DNA from: Swaminathania salitolerans
GTDB lineage: Bacteria > Pseudomonadota > Alphaproteobacteria > Acetobacterales > Acetobacteraceae
DNA: 64,000 nucleotides
Direction: 5' to 3'
Assembly: GCF_007988945.1 (NCBI RefSeq)
Contig: NZ_BJVC01000001.1
Location: 124,001-188,000 of the forward strand
The position numbers were made by a program, and so were the translations under genes. The notes beneath the pieces are model-generated. The model was not told the DNA's origin. It saw only the letters and a program-made list of their open reading frames with translations, and did no database searches. Shown piece by piece: positions 1-7,779 of the stretch; the stretch's first letter is position 1, and each line of letters opens with the position of its first letter.

Positions 1-150
1 GTGACCCTGTCCAGTGTCGGTCTCGACCTCAACAGCCGCGTCAACCGTCATCTGAACATGACATTCGACGCCGGATGGCGCCTGCGCCGGGCTGCGAGCA
101 CCGGCTCGCGGGGCATATTCTGCGATTTCAACGTGATTGCCGGTTTCTGA
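1..150 (+). CDS. C-terminal end of a ShlB/FhaC-type (TpsB) outer-membrane transporter, 5' truncated by the window
   Basis: The first 49 codons are open in frame 1 and end in TGA. The segment reads like the last two beta-strands of a TpsB two-partner secretion pore: SSVGLDLNSRVNRHLNMTFD, then a WRLRR strand, and finally CDFNVIAGF. Ending on phenylalanine after alternating hydrophobic residues is typical of outer-membrane barrels and is the BAM recognition signal. Family members export a large TpsA adhesin or haemolysin. The partner gene would lie outside the window. The family is inferred from 49 residues only; another 16- or 8-strand barrel is possible. Confidence 0.55.
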   Translation: MTLSSVGLDLNSRVNRHLNMTFDAGWRLRRAASTGSRGIFCDFNVIAGF

Positions 151-200
151 GGGCATCGCATCGCCCATCCATGCCCGGTTGGGGGGGCTGAACCGTTGCT

Positions 201-248
201 CCGGAGTCCTCTCCGGAACCGGCCCGACAGATCCGGTATGCCGGATCT
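201..248. terminator. two adjacent hairpins between convergent genes
   Basis: Two perfect stems sit back to back: a 6-bp stem CCGGAG/CTCCGG with a 4-nt loop, and an 8-bp stem AGATCCGG/CCGGATCT with a TATG loop. They lie between the transporter tail and a convergent small gene, where a bidirectional terminator would be expected. Neither has a clear T-tract, so intrinsic termination is not certain. Confidence 0.45.
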
Positions 249-287
249 CGTGCGCCGGGTATCCTCCCGCGCAGATCGCCTCGTGTT

Positions 288-701
288 TCAGTCCATCGGG
301 ATCGCGACGGCCAGACCAGCCGCCATCGAGCCGTGGCCGCGCCTCTGATCGTTGACAGCGGCCCCTCCGCTCAGGGCGTCTCCCACGACATGATGGTTCC
401 GTCTGAAGAAGTCGGGGCGGATCTGCGCGGCATTGTCGGATACGCGCTCCCTGGGAGCGTCGATCTCGTCATCGGGCAGGGGGGCATCCGTGAAGGCGCC
501 GGGGGCCGTGACCGCCCTGGCGGTCGCACGCAATGTCGCCTGTCTGATGAGGGGTTCGACCGCATCGCGGGGAGTGAGCGTATAGGGTGCTGCGGAAGAA
601 AATCCGGATTTCGCCGCATCGTGCTGCGGTGTGGCGGCGTCGGCGCCATGCAGGGCGAGAGGGAGTGTCAAGCCGACGATCAGCGCAGGTCCAAGGCGCA
701 T
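288..701 (-). CDS. small secreted hypothetical protein
   Basis: This 137-residue protein matches no family I recognise. Residues 1-22 form a good Sec signal peptide: MRLG, a hydrophobic stretch up to about LAL, then HGADA before the likely cleavage. The mature part is Ala/Arg/Asp-rich, has no cysteines and predicts no further membrane segment. Reality is supported by a GGAGGG ribosome binding site about 8 nt before the ATG and by a plausible promoter upstream. It lies 140 bp downstream of pgk on the same strand but appears to be transcribed separately. The extracytoplasmic location is inferred from the signal peptide. Confidence 0.6.
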   Translation of the reverse strand: MRLGPALIVGLTLPLALHGADAATPQHDAAKSGFSSAAPYTLTPRDAVEPLIRQATLRATARAVTAPGAFTDAPLPDDEIDAPRERVSDNAAQIRPDFFRRNHHVVGDALSGGAAVNDQRRGHGSMAAGLAVAIPMD

Positions 702-737
702 CGCGTCGCCCTCCGTGCCGTTTCAGGATACGGAATC

Positions 738-765
738 AGTATCGAAGGGCAGGGAGGGAAAGCAA
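738..765 (-). promoter_or_regulatory. candidate sigma70 promoter for the small secreted protein
   Basis: On the reverse strand a TTGCTT box is followed after 16 bp by GATACT, about 37 bp before the ATG. This agrees with an independent promoter behind the pgk 3' end. It is a consensus match only. Confidence 0.4.
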
Positions 766-815
766 ACGGAAAGGGGCGATTGTATCAGAAGGAAACCAAA
801 CGTGATGCAACCGCC

Positions 816-851
816 CCCGGTCGTTCTGTCCGGGCTGGAAATCAGACCGGG
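816..851 (-). terminator. hairpin at the pgk 3' end
   Basis: A perfect 7-bp inverted repeat, CCCGGTC and GACCGGG, with a 22-nt loop begins at the pgk stop codon. It has no strong T-run, so it may mark the mRNA 3' end or be a weak terminator. Confidence 0.35.
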
Positions 852-2059
852 AAGACGTGGCGCGCGGCATCCGTCAGGACCGCGATCCCGGGCAGGAGCT
901 TGCCTTCGAGCCATTCGAGGAACGCGCCGCCCGCCGTGGAGACATAGGTCATCCTGTCAGCGACTCCGGCATGACGCAGCGCCGAGACGGTATCGCCACC
1001 ACCGGCGATGGTCTTGAGCTTTCCTTCGTCGGTCAGGGCGGCCGCCTTGCGGGCGACAGCGACTGTCGCGGCGTCGAACGGAGCGATCTCGAAGGCGCCG
1101 AGCGGACCGTTCCAGACGAGCGTCCTGAGGGTTTCCAGTTTCGACTCGATCAGCGCGACGGTTTCCGGTCCGGCATCCAGAATCATGGCGTCGTCCGGCA
1201 CCCGGTCGATCGCGACGACTTCGGAGGGGGCGCCTGCGCGGAATTCCCGGGCGATGACAGCATCGACGGGCAGGACGATCTCGCATCCACCGGCGCGCGC
1301 CTGATCGAGAATCTTCCGGGCCGTGTCGTGCATCTCGGCTTCCTGGAGCGAGGTGCCGACAGCGACACCCTGCGCGGCCAGGAACGTGTTGGCCATCGCG
1401 CCGCCGATGAACAGCACATCGACCTTGCCGATGACGTTGCCGATCAGATCGAGCTTGGTCGAGATCTTCGCACCCCCGATCAGGGCACCGACGGGACGCT
1501 CCGGCTTTTCGAGCGCGGCCGAGAGAGCGTTCAGCTCCGCTTCCATCAGGCGACCGGCAAAGGATGGCAGATGGCGGGCCAGTCCTTCGGTCGAGGCATG
1601 GGCGCGATGCGCGGCAGAGAACGCGTCATTGACGTAGTAATCGCCGAGACGGGCCATCATGGCCGTGAATGCGGCGTCGTTCTTTTCCTCGCCGGCGTGG
1701 AAGCGCGTGTTCTCCAGAACGAGAACCTCGCCATCCTTGAGGGAAGCCACAGCTTCCTCAGCCTTGGGGCCGACGCATTCGGGAACGAAGTGAACCTTGT
1801 GCTGGATCTTCGATTCCAGCATCTCGGCGACCGGGGCGAGAGACATGCTGGGCACGACCTGGCCTTTCGGTCGATCGAAATGACTCAGCACGATGACGCG
1901 CGCTCCCTTGTCGGCGAGCTCGCAGATCGTCGGAATCACCCTGTCGATCCGCGTCGTATCCGTGATCGCGCCTTCGCGCACCGGGACGTTGAGGTCGGCG
2001 CGCAGCAGGACGCGCTTTCCTTCGGGTGACAGATCGTCGAGTGTCTTGAAGCTGGTCAT
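842..2059 (-). CDS. pgk: phosphoglycerate kinase
   Basis: Phosphoglycerate kinase transfers the acyl phosphate of 1,3-bisphosphoglycerate to ADP in cytosolic glycolysis, and runs backwards in gluconeogenesis. The 405-residue product has the usual bacterial length. The N-terminal substrate-binding signature RADLNVP is at residues 20-26. The C-terminal nucleotide domain carries [12 protein letters not shown] near 350-361 and the closing STAGGAFLE motif near 374-382. The ATG chosen here is preceded by AGGAGA at 7 nt; an upstream in-frame start would run into the gap gene. It follows gap by 20 bp, so the two are almost certainly one transcript. Confidence 0.97.
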   Translation of the reverse strand: MTSFKTLDDLSPEGKRVLLRADLNVPVREGAITDTTRIDRVIPTICELADKGARVIVLSHFDRPKGQVVPSMSLAPVAEMLESKIQHKVHFVPECVGPKAEEAVASLKDGEVLVLENTRFHAGEEKNDAAFTAMMARLGDYYVNDAFSAAHRAHASTEGLARHLPSFAGRLMEAELNALSAALEKPERPVGALIGGAKISTKLDLIGNVIGKVDVLFIGGAMANTFLAAQGVAVGTSLQEAEMHDTARKILDQARAGGCEIVLPVDAVIAREFRAGAPSEVVAIDRVPDDAMILDAGPETVALIESKLETLRTLVWNGPLGAFEIAPFDAATVAVARKAAALTDEGKLKTIAGGGDTVSALRHAGVADRMTYVSTAGGAFLEWLEGKLLPGIAVLTDAARHVFPV

Positions 2060-2079
2060 GCCCAGTTCTCCTGTTCGTC

Positions 2080-3099
2080 TTACAGGCTGCCGAAAAGCGC
2101 TGCCGTATCCGACATGCGGTTCGAGAAGCCCCACTCATTGTCGTACCACGCGCAGACGCGCACCATCTTGCCGCCATCGACCAGAGCGGTCTGGGTTGCG
2201 TCGAAGGTCGACGAGGCGAAGGAGTGGTTGAAATCCGTGCTCACCAGCGGTGCCTCGTTGTAATCGAGCACGCCCTTCAGCGCGCCACCGGCAGCCTCGC
2301 GCAGCGCGTTGTTCACGGCTTCGATGGAGGCCGGAGCGCGGGTCGGGATGAAATCGAGCGACACGACCGAGACGTTCGGCGTGGGAACGCGGATCGAGGT
2401 GCCGTCCAGACGTCCCTTCAGATGCGGCAGGACGAGGCCGATCGCCTTCGCGGCGCCGGTGGAGGTCGGGATCATGTTCAGCGCGGCTGCACGGGCGCGA
2501 CGGGGATCGCGGTGATGCGTGTCGACCGTGCGCTGATCTCCCGTATAGGAGTGGATGGTCACCATATAGCCGCATTCGATTCCGAATGCCTCGTCCAGAA
2601 CCTTGGCAACCGGCGCAAGACAGTTGGTCGTGCAGGAGGCGTTGGAGATCACCGTCATGTCCGGCGTCAGCATGGCGTTGTTCACGCCGTACACGATGGT
2701 CGCATCCACATCGGTGCCGGGGGCGGAGATGATGACCTTGCGTGCACCGGCCTTCAGAAGGGCGGAGGCCTTTTCCTTGGTCGTGAACAGACCCGTGCAT
2801 TCCATCGCCACATCGACATCCTGGAACGGCACGGCTGTCGGGTCGCGCTCAGCCGAGACGCGGATCGGGCCGTAGGTGCGGCCATTGGCCTCGATGATCA
2901 GGCTGTCACCCTCGACGCGCACCGTGCCCGGCAGGCGTCCGTGAACCGAATCATAGGCCAGAAGATGGGCGTTGGCTTCGACCGAGCCGAGATCGTTGAT
3001 CGCAACCGGCACGACATCCGTGCGCCCGCTTTCAATGATACCACGCAGAACCAGACGTCCGATACGTCCAAACCCGTTGATCGCGATCTTCACTGCCAT
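2080..3099 (-). CDS. gap: glyceraldehyde-3-phosphate dehydrogenase, type I
   Basis: GAPDH oxidises glyceraldehyde-3-phosphate to 1,3-bisphosphoglycerate with NAD(P). The 339-residue protein has the Rossmann motif NGFGRIGR at residues 8-15. The catalytic block [12 protein letters not shown] has its nucleophilic cysteine at residue 156. The usual C-terminal [11 protein letters not shown] is present. The start is set by [11 protein letters not shown], with a GGGAGA ribosome site in front; the frame stays open about 98 codons further upstream but that stretch has no GAPDH similarity. It is the first gene of the gap-pgk unit, a common alphaproteobacterial order. Confidence 0.97.
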   Translation of the reverse strand: MAVKIAINGFGRIGRLVLRGIIESGRTDVVPVAINDLGSVEANAHLLAYDSVHGRLPGTVRVEGDSLIIEANGRTYGPIRVSAERDPTAVPFQDVDVAMECTGLFTTKEKASALLKAGARKVIISAPGTDVDATIVYGVNNAMLTPDMTVISNASCTTNCLAPVAKVLDEAFGIECGYMVTIHSYTGDQRTVDTHHRDPRRARAAALNMIPTSTGAAKAIGLVLPHLKGRLDGTSIRVPTPNVSVVSLDFIPTRAPASIEAVNNALREAAGGALKGVLDYNEAPLVSTDFNHSFASSTFDATQTALVDGGKMVRVCAWYDNEWGFSNRMSDTAALFGSL

Positions 3100-3277
3100 T
3101 GTCGTCTCCCGGCCATTTGGCGGTTTCGTTATTAAGAGCGTCTTGCATAGCATTCTTGGATCGCGAGACGAGAGGGGGCGGCTTAAAAACTTTTCGAAAA
3201 TTTCGTAAAAATTGGTGTTTCTGTTATCGCTCTCCAGCTTGTGTCCGGTCTTCCCGAAAGTTCTTGAGGTCATGACG
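3100..3277. promoter_or_regulatory. AT-rich divergent control region of gap-pgk and a lipoprotein gene
   Basis: The 178-bp gap between divergent starts is much richer in A+T than its surroundings. It contains a perfect 10-bp palindrome TTTTCGAAAA (3191-3200) and, on the reverse strand, a TTAATAA stretch that could serve as a gap -10 box. No convincing paired -35/-10 could be fixed for either side. Confidence 0.4.
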
Positions 3278-3757
3278 ATGACGAATGCTTCCAGCCGTGC
3301 TTTCCTGAAGGTTCGCCTTGCGCGATATGCAGTCGCTGCTCTGGCCACGGTCCTGGTTTCGGGCTGCGCCCCACCCGGACAGCGTCTGTTCAATCCCGAT
3401 GCGGGAAAGCCGCCCCGGCCCCATATTCCGCCCGCCCCACCCGCGAAGCCCGCCCCTGCGCCTTTTCTTGCGATCGTGGCGGGAACGCCGGAGGAAGCAT
3501 GGGCACCGGCCGTCGACCGCGCGACGAAACGCGCTCTGGCCAGACAGCCCTCGCTCCTGTTCGTCGTGTCGGTGGTCTCTCCGCGCGTCGGAAGTCCGGG
3601 GGCCCAGGTCGAGGCGCTCGAGCATCTGATTCGCGAGGACGGTCAGGCCGTGGCAGACCGGATCGTGAGTGCGGGAGCACGGCCGGAGCAGGTTCAGCTC
3701 GAGGCCCGGACAGATCCCGCCGCCCCCCGGGCAGGCGTCCGCGTCGATCTCAGATAG
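3278..3757 (+). CDS. proline-rich lipoprotein of unknown function
   Basis: This 159-residue protein has a lipoprotein signal: a basic N-region, a hydrophobic core AVAALATV and the lipobox LVSGC with the acylated cysteine at residue 30. A proline-rich linker follows (about residues 42-62). The rest is a small soluble domain whose C-terminal half, with AVADRIVSAGARPEQVQLEA, resembles the OmpA-like or SIMPL-like pattern of surface-exposed periplasmic domains. That resemblance is loose. GAGG lies 8 nt before the selected ATG; an ATG two codons earlier is too close to it. The predicted location is the inner or outer membrane, facing the periplasm. Confidence 0.65.
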   Translation: MTNASSRAFLKVRLARYAVAALATVLVSGCAPPGQRLFNPDAGKPPRPHIPPAPPAKPAPAPFLAIVAGTPEEAWAPAVDRATKRALARQPSLLFVVSVVSPRVGSPGAQVEALEHLIREDGQAVADRIVSAGARPEQVQLEARTDPAAPRAGVRVDLR

Positions 3758-3850
3758 GCGACCGCAGCCGGAAGGCGCCGGGCTTCCCCGGTCCGTCGCC
3801 GCTTTCTGCCGGAGTTTCGTCGCCTGACATGATTTGCAACCGAAGGCGTT

Positions 3851-3863
3851 GGTGGTAACCACC
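3851..3863. promoter_or_regulatory. 13-bp palindrome upstream of the beta-propeller gene
   Basis: GGTGGT-A-ACCACC is a perfect inverted repeat 28 bp before the next ATG. It could be an operator or a 5'-UTR hairpin. No regulator gene is adjacent. Confidence 0.3.
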
Positions 3864-3891
3864 CCTCCCGTGATCGAGGAGGGAAAGCGAT

Positions 3892-4809
3892 ATGGCGTTG
3901 CGCAAGGATATCTGGAGAACCGGCATTCTGGGCGCGCCCGTCTCCCGCCTGCTTGTCGAGAACGACTGGAGCGATATCCCGTTTCGCTGGCTTCCCGCCA
4001 TGCCGCGTGCGTTCCAGTTCCGGGCGGATCCGTTCGGCGTGTGGCATGAAGGGCAGCTTCACGTCTTTCTCGAGGTCTATGATTACCGCAACCGGATCGG
4101 TGAGATCGAACTCTGCGTCTTCGACCCGGATTATCGTCTCGTCCGCAAGGAGATCGTCCTGCGCGAGGCGTGGCATCTCTCCTATCCGCAGGTGCTCGAG
4201 GCGGAGGGCGCGTTCTGGATGCTGCCAGAGGCGCATCGTTCGGGCACGCAGACCCTGTATCGGGCCACGCAGTTCCCCGACCGGTGGGAGCCTGCCTGCG
4301 AGATCGATCTGGGAGGTGAGATCGCCGTCGATGCGACGCTCTGTCGCAGGGACGATCTGTGGTGGCTCATCTATACCCCGATGGGCGCTGCAAAAAAGGC
4401 GCCGAGCTGCCTGCATGTCGCCTTTGCCGGGTCCCTTTGCGGCCCATGGCATCGGCATCCGCAGAATCCGGTACGCATCGACCCCGCAAGCGCGCGTCCC
4501 GGCGGGACGCCCGTCGTGATCGACGGTGTTCTCATGCTTCCGGTCCAGGATTGCTCGCGTACCTATGGGGGCGGCATTCGTCCGCTCTGGTTCGACAGCC
4601 TCACCCCCACCCGGGTCGAGACCCGGGCCGGGGAGGTCCTGCCGATCCCGCAGCGTTTCGCACCCTATCTGGAGGGGATGCACACACTCTCCGCCGCCGG
4701 GGATGTCACCCTTTTCGACGTCAAGGAAACGGCGCTCTCCGCGCATGGTCTCCTGATCGAGGGAAGGCGCGAGCTGGGCAAGCTGCGCCGGCGCCTCGCT
4801 CCGTCGTGA
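3892..4809 (+). CDS. GINT1 N-terminal-like beta-propeller protein (putative sugar/lipid transferase-associated)
   Basis: The 305-residue protein resembles the five-bladed beta-propeller domain found at the N-terminus of plant GINT1 glycosyltransferases and in bacterial formyltransferase- or glycosyltransferase-linked proteins, a GH43-like fold. Recurrent signatures include FRADPFGVW near residues 43-51, SYPQVLEAEGAFWMLPE near 101-117, GGEIAVDATL and a late GTPVVIDG. Here the domain stands alone with no transferase attached. AGGAGG precedes the ATG. It is convergent with selO. The function is unknown; a role in surface glycan or glycolipid decoration is inferred from family context and the nearby flippase. 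Confidence 0.6.
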   Translation: MALRKDIWRTGILGAPVSRLLVENDWSDIPFRWLPAMPRAFQFRADPFGVWHEGQLHVFLEVYDYRNRIGEIELCVFDPDYRLVRKEIVLREAWHLSYPQVLEAEGAFWMLPEAHRSGTQTLYRATQFPDRWEPACEIDLGGEIAVDATLCRRDDLWWLIYTPMGAAKKAPSCLHVAFAGSLCGPWHRHPQNPVRIDPASARPGGTPVVIDGVLMLPVQDCSRTYGGGIRPLWFDSLTPTRVETRAGEVLPIPQRFAPYLEGMHTLSAAGDVTLFDVKETALSAHGLLIEGRRELGKLRRRLAPS

Positions 4810-4861
4810 CGGGCGCGCGTTCCTGCCCGATCCCGATCCCGAATCCGTGTTCGTATCCGGG

Positions 4862-6292
4862 TCAGGTGCCGCAATAGGTCGTCGTAACGCGTTCTGCGGG
4901 CATGGGCGGGGTCGCGTAATCCGGATCGTCACGAAAGGGTGTGGCGATATGCGTCAGCAGCGTGCGGAACGGGGAATAATCTCCCTGCTCCGCTGCCGCG
5001 ATCGCCTGGGCGATACGATGATTGCGCGGAATGATGGCGGGGTTGGTTTCCCGCATGGAAGCGAGCTGATCGTCCCGCGACCGGGATTCGCGCGCCTGTC
5101 TCGCCTTCCATCGTGCGATCCAGTTTTCTTCCCCGTCATCGGTCTCTCCTTCCGTCAGGGAGAGGCCGTTCGAGAGACGGCGGAAGGTGAGGGTATAGTC
5201 CAGTTCCCGCCGCGTCATCATGGCGAGGAGGTCGCTCACGAGGGCCATGTCGGCCTCCTCGCTCAGCTGGAGGCCGAGCTTGCGGCGCATCCGGGCAAGA
5301 TAATGCGCCTCGTAAGCCGGGCCGAAACCCGAGAGCGCCGTCTGTGCCCATGACAGGGCCCTGTCCTCATCGGAATCGATCAGCGGCAGGAGGGTCTCTG
5401 CCAGTCGTGCGAGATTCCAGCCCGCCATGCGTGGCTGGTTCTCGAACCGGTACCGACCGTCCCGATCGATTGCCGAAAAGACCGTATCGGGGCGATAGAC
5501 GTCCAGAAAGGCGCAGGGACCGTAATCGATCGTCTCGCCCGAAAGCGCCATGTTGTCGGTATTCATCACGCCGTGGACGAAGCCGAGACTCATCCACTGC
5601 GCGACAAGATCCGCCTGCGCGTTCACGACTTTTTCGTAGAGTGTCCTGACGGGATGCGCGGTGTCCGCCGCGTCGGGATAATGGCGTTCGATGGCCAGAG
5701 CGCTCAGGAAGTCCAGGGCCTCGCGGTTCTCCCGGGCGGCGAAATACTGGAACGTTCCGACGCGCAGATGGCTCGTCGCCACCCGGACGAGGATGGCTCC
5801 GGGCTGCGGCGTGTCCCGCCAGACGCGCTCGCCTGTCAGGAGTGCGGCCAGGCTGCGCGTCGTCGGTACACCGAGTGCCGCCATGCCCTCGCTCACCAGA
5901 TATTCGCGCAGCACCGGTCCGAGCGCCGCCAACCCGTCCCCCCTGCGCGAAAAGGGCGTGGGGCCGGATCCCTTGAGCTGGATATCGCGCGTCTGGCCCG
6001 ACATATCGGTCACCACGCCCAGAAGATGGGCACGTCCGTCTCCGAGCTGCGGGACGAACTGCCCGAACTGATGGCCGGCATAGGCCTGCGCGACGGGGCG
6101 TATCCCGTCCGGCAGGGCCTGCCCCGCGAGAAAGGCCACGCCGTCCGGTCCGGCGAGCCAGTCGGGCGGGAGATCGAGATCTCCGGCCAGGGAAGAATTG
6201 AGTGCGATCAGGCGCGGTGTTTCGAGCCGGGCGGGATCGGCGGCGATCGCCATGGTGTCGGGAAAGGGTGCGGCGCGCAGGGAAAGACTCAC
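4862..6292 (-). CDS. selO: SelO/YdiU protein adenylyltransferase
   Basis: SelO is a pseudokinase-fold enzyme that transfers AMP to Ser/Thr/Tyr residues of target proteins and is linked to redox stress. The 476-residue protein shows GHQFG (73-77), LKGSGPTPFSRRGDG (106-120, nucleotide-binding), HGVMNTDN (240-247) and DYGPC (256-260, the metal-binding DFG equivalent). It ends in TYCGT, where eukaryotic SelO has selenocysteine; here it is an ordinary cysteine. I chose the GTG start because SLSLRAAPF aligns with the family N-terminus and GAGG precedes it by 6 nt. A longer ATG start 28 codons upstream gives a basic extension without similarity. Confidence 0.9.
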   Translation of the reverse strand: MSLSLRAAPFPDTMAIAADPARLETPRLIALNSSLAGDLDLPPDWLAGPDGVAFLAGQALPDGIRPVAQAYAGHQFGQFVPQLGDGRAHLLGVVTDMSGQTRDIQLKGSGPTPFSRRGDGLAALGPVLREYLVSEGMAALGVPTTRSLAALLTGERVWRDTPQPGAILVRVATSHLRVGTFQYFAARENREALDFLSALAIERHYPDAADTAHPVRTLYEKVVNAQADLVAQWMSLGFVHGVMNTDNMALSGETIDYGPCAFLDVYRPDTVFSAIDRDGRYRFENQPRMAGWNLARLAETLLPLIDSDEDRALSWAQTALSGFGPAYEAHYLARMRRKLGLQLSEEADMALVSDLLAMMTRRELDYTLTFRRLSNGLSLTEGETDDGEENWIARWKARQARESRSRDDQLASMRETNPAIIPRNHRIAQAIAAAEQGDYSPFRTLLTHIATPFRDDPDYATPPMPAERVTTTYCGT

Positions 6293-6404
6293 GATGGACC
6301 TCGATCGGGCTGGTTTGTCCTTCACTTGGTCCCGGATGCGCCATTGGCAAAGTTTTTTTCTTCCCTCCCTTTCCATTTGCGAACCGGGCGTTCAAAACCC
6401 CTCC

Positions 6405-7736
6405 ATGTCGAAACAGTCCTCTGCCGGACGCCGTATCGTGAACAATGTCAGTTTCCTGACATTGGGGCGTATCGCGACGGCGATATGCAGCTTTGCCTAT
6501 ATCGCCTTTGCCGTCCGGGCCCTCGGCCTCACGCAGTTCGGCTTCCTGATCCTCATCCACTCCCTGGGGATCATGGCATCGACTCTCTCGCGCATGCAGT
6601 CCTGGCAGACGCTCATCCGTTTCGGCAACGAGCCCTATGCCCGGCGGGATCTCGAGACCCTGCGCCGCATTCTGGGGTTCTGCATCCGGCTCGATCTGGC
6701 CTCCTCGATCGGGGCGCTGGTCATCGGACTCGTCTCGGTCACCATCTACAGTCACGTCGCTCACTGGTCTCCGACGATCCGCGGTCTCGCCTATGGCTAC
6801 GCTCTGGTGGCGCCCTTCATGTACACGGGCTGGAGCAACGGCGTTCTCCGCCTGACGGAGCGGTTTCATCTCGTTCCGGTCAGCGACAGCATCACGGCAG
6901 TTTTCCGCACGATCGGTACCGGCGTGGGCTTCGTGCTGCATCTCGGGCTGGAGTATTTCATTCTCGTCTGGGCCGGAGCGGTTCTGCTCGATTACGGGCT
7001 CTTTCTCTTTTTCGCATTGCGGACCCTGCGCGACCGGATCGGATTGCGGATCGGCCCGGAAGACGTTTTCTCCCAGTGGCGCTGGCGCCTGCCCGGCATG
7101 TGGCAATTCACCCGCTCCACCACCATCAACCAGACGCTCGGCGCGGTGTCGGGTCATGTCGGGACCCTCATCGTTGGCTCGCTTCTCGGCTCGGCGGATG
7201 CCGCGGTGTTCCGGATCTGCCGACAGATCGCAGACGGGATCGTGACGCCGGCCCAGATGCTGGCGCCGGTGCTCTATCCCGAACTGGTCAAGATGCGCGA
7301 CCGTCAGGACTGGTCCGGCCTCAAGCGGCTCACCTGGAAGATCTTCTTCCTGCTATGCGGCGTGTCGGTTCTGTTGCTTCTGGTCGCGGCCTTTTTCGGC
7401 GGGCACATCTTCGCGCTGATGCTTCACATCCATGTACGGGGCACGACCTATTATATCTCGGTCATGCTGGTCTCGGCGGTGCTCACCCTTCTGGTCGTAC
7501 CGCTCGAGCCGCTGCTGACGGTTCTGGGGCAGATCGGGTTTCTCATGACCAATCGCACCTGGATCACGCTTGCCTATTTTCCACTGCTCGTTCTGCTGAC
7601 ATCGCAATGGTCGCTCGCCGGAGCCTGCTACGCGACGGCGTTCACCAGTCTGGTCATGTTCACGACACGGTTGTGGCGCGCCGTCAGCTCCTCCATGCAA
7701 CCCGCGACCGAGATCCGGACGCAGGAGAACGCCTGA
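6405..7736 (+). CDS. polysaccharide/oligosaccharide flippase (Wzx/MATE-like)
   Basis: The 443-residue protein has about 12 hydrophobic spans. The order matches the polysaccharide biosynthesis/flippase family, which moves lipid-linked glycans across the inner membrane. The N-terminal segment NVSFLTLGRIATAICSFAYI with VRALGLTQFGFL is characteristic. A longer open frame extends upstream into the selO 5' region, but the ATG used here starts at the usual family position; its ribosome site is weak. The gene is divergent from selO and has no glycan-assembly neighbours, so the substrate cannot be named. The last codons are partly duplicated just downstream (see repeat). Confidence 0.8.
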   Translation: MSKQSSAGRRIVNNVSFLTLGRIATAICSFAYIAFAVRALGLTQFGFLILIHSLGIMASTLSRMQSWQTLIRFGNEPYARRDLETLRRILGFCIRLDLASSIGALVIGLVSVTIYSHVAHWSPTIRGLAYGYALVAPFMYTGWSNGVLRLTERFHLVPVSDSITAVFRTIGTGVGFVLHLGLEYFILVWAGAVLLDYGLFLFFALRTLRDRIGLRIGPEDVFSQWRWRLPGMWQFTRSTTINQTLGAVSGHVGTLIVGSLLGSADAAVFRICRQIADGIVTPAQMLAPVLYPELVKMRDRQDWSGLKRLTWKIFFLLCGVSVLLLLVAAFFGGHIFALMLHIHVRGTTYYISVMLVSAVLTLLVVPLEPLLTVLGQIGFLMTNRTWITLAYFPLLVLLTSQWSLAGACYATAFTSLVMFTTRLWRAVSSSMQPATEIRTQENA

Positions 7737-7768
7737 CTTAGGAGAACGCCTGGTGCAGGAAAACGCCC
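7723..7768. repeat. imperfect tandem copies of a 13-bp unit at the flippase stop codon
   Basis: AGGAGAACGCCTG occurs at 7723 and 7740, and a degenerate copy AGGAAAACGCCC begins at 7757. The first copy contains the flippase stop codon, so the gene tail has been duplicated into the intergenic space. Confidence 0.8.
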
Positions 7769-7779
7769 GGCGCTTCCGG

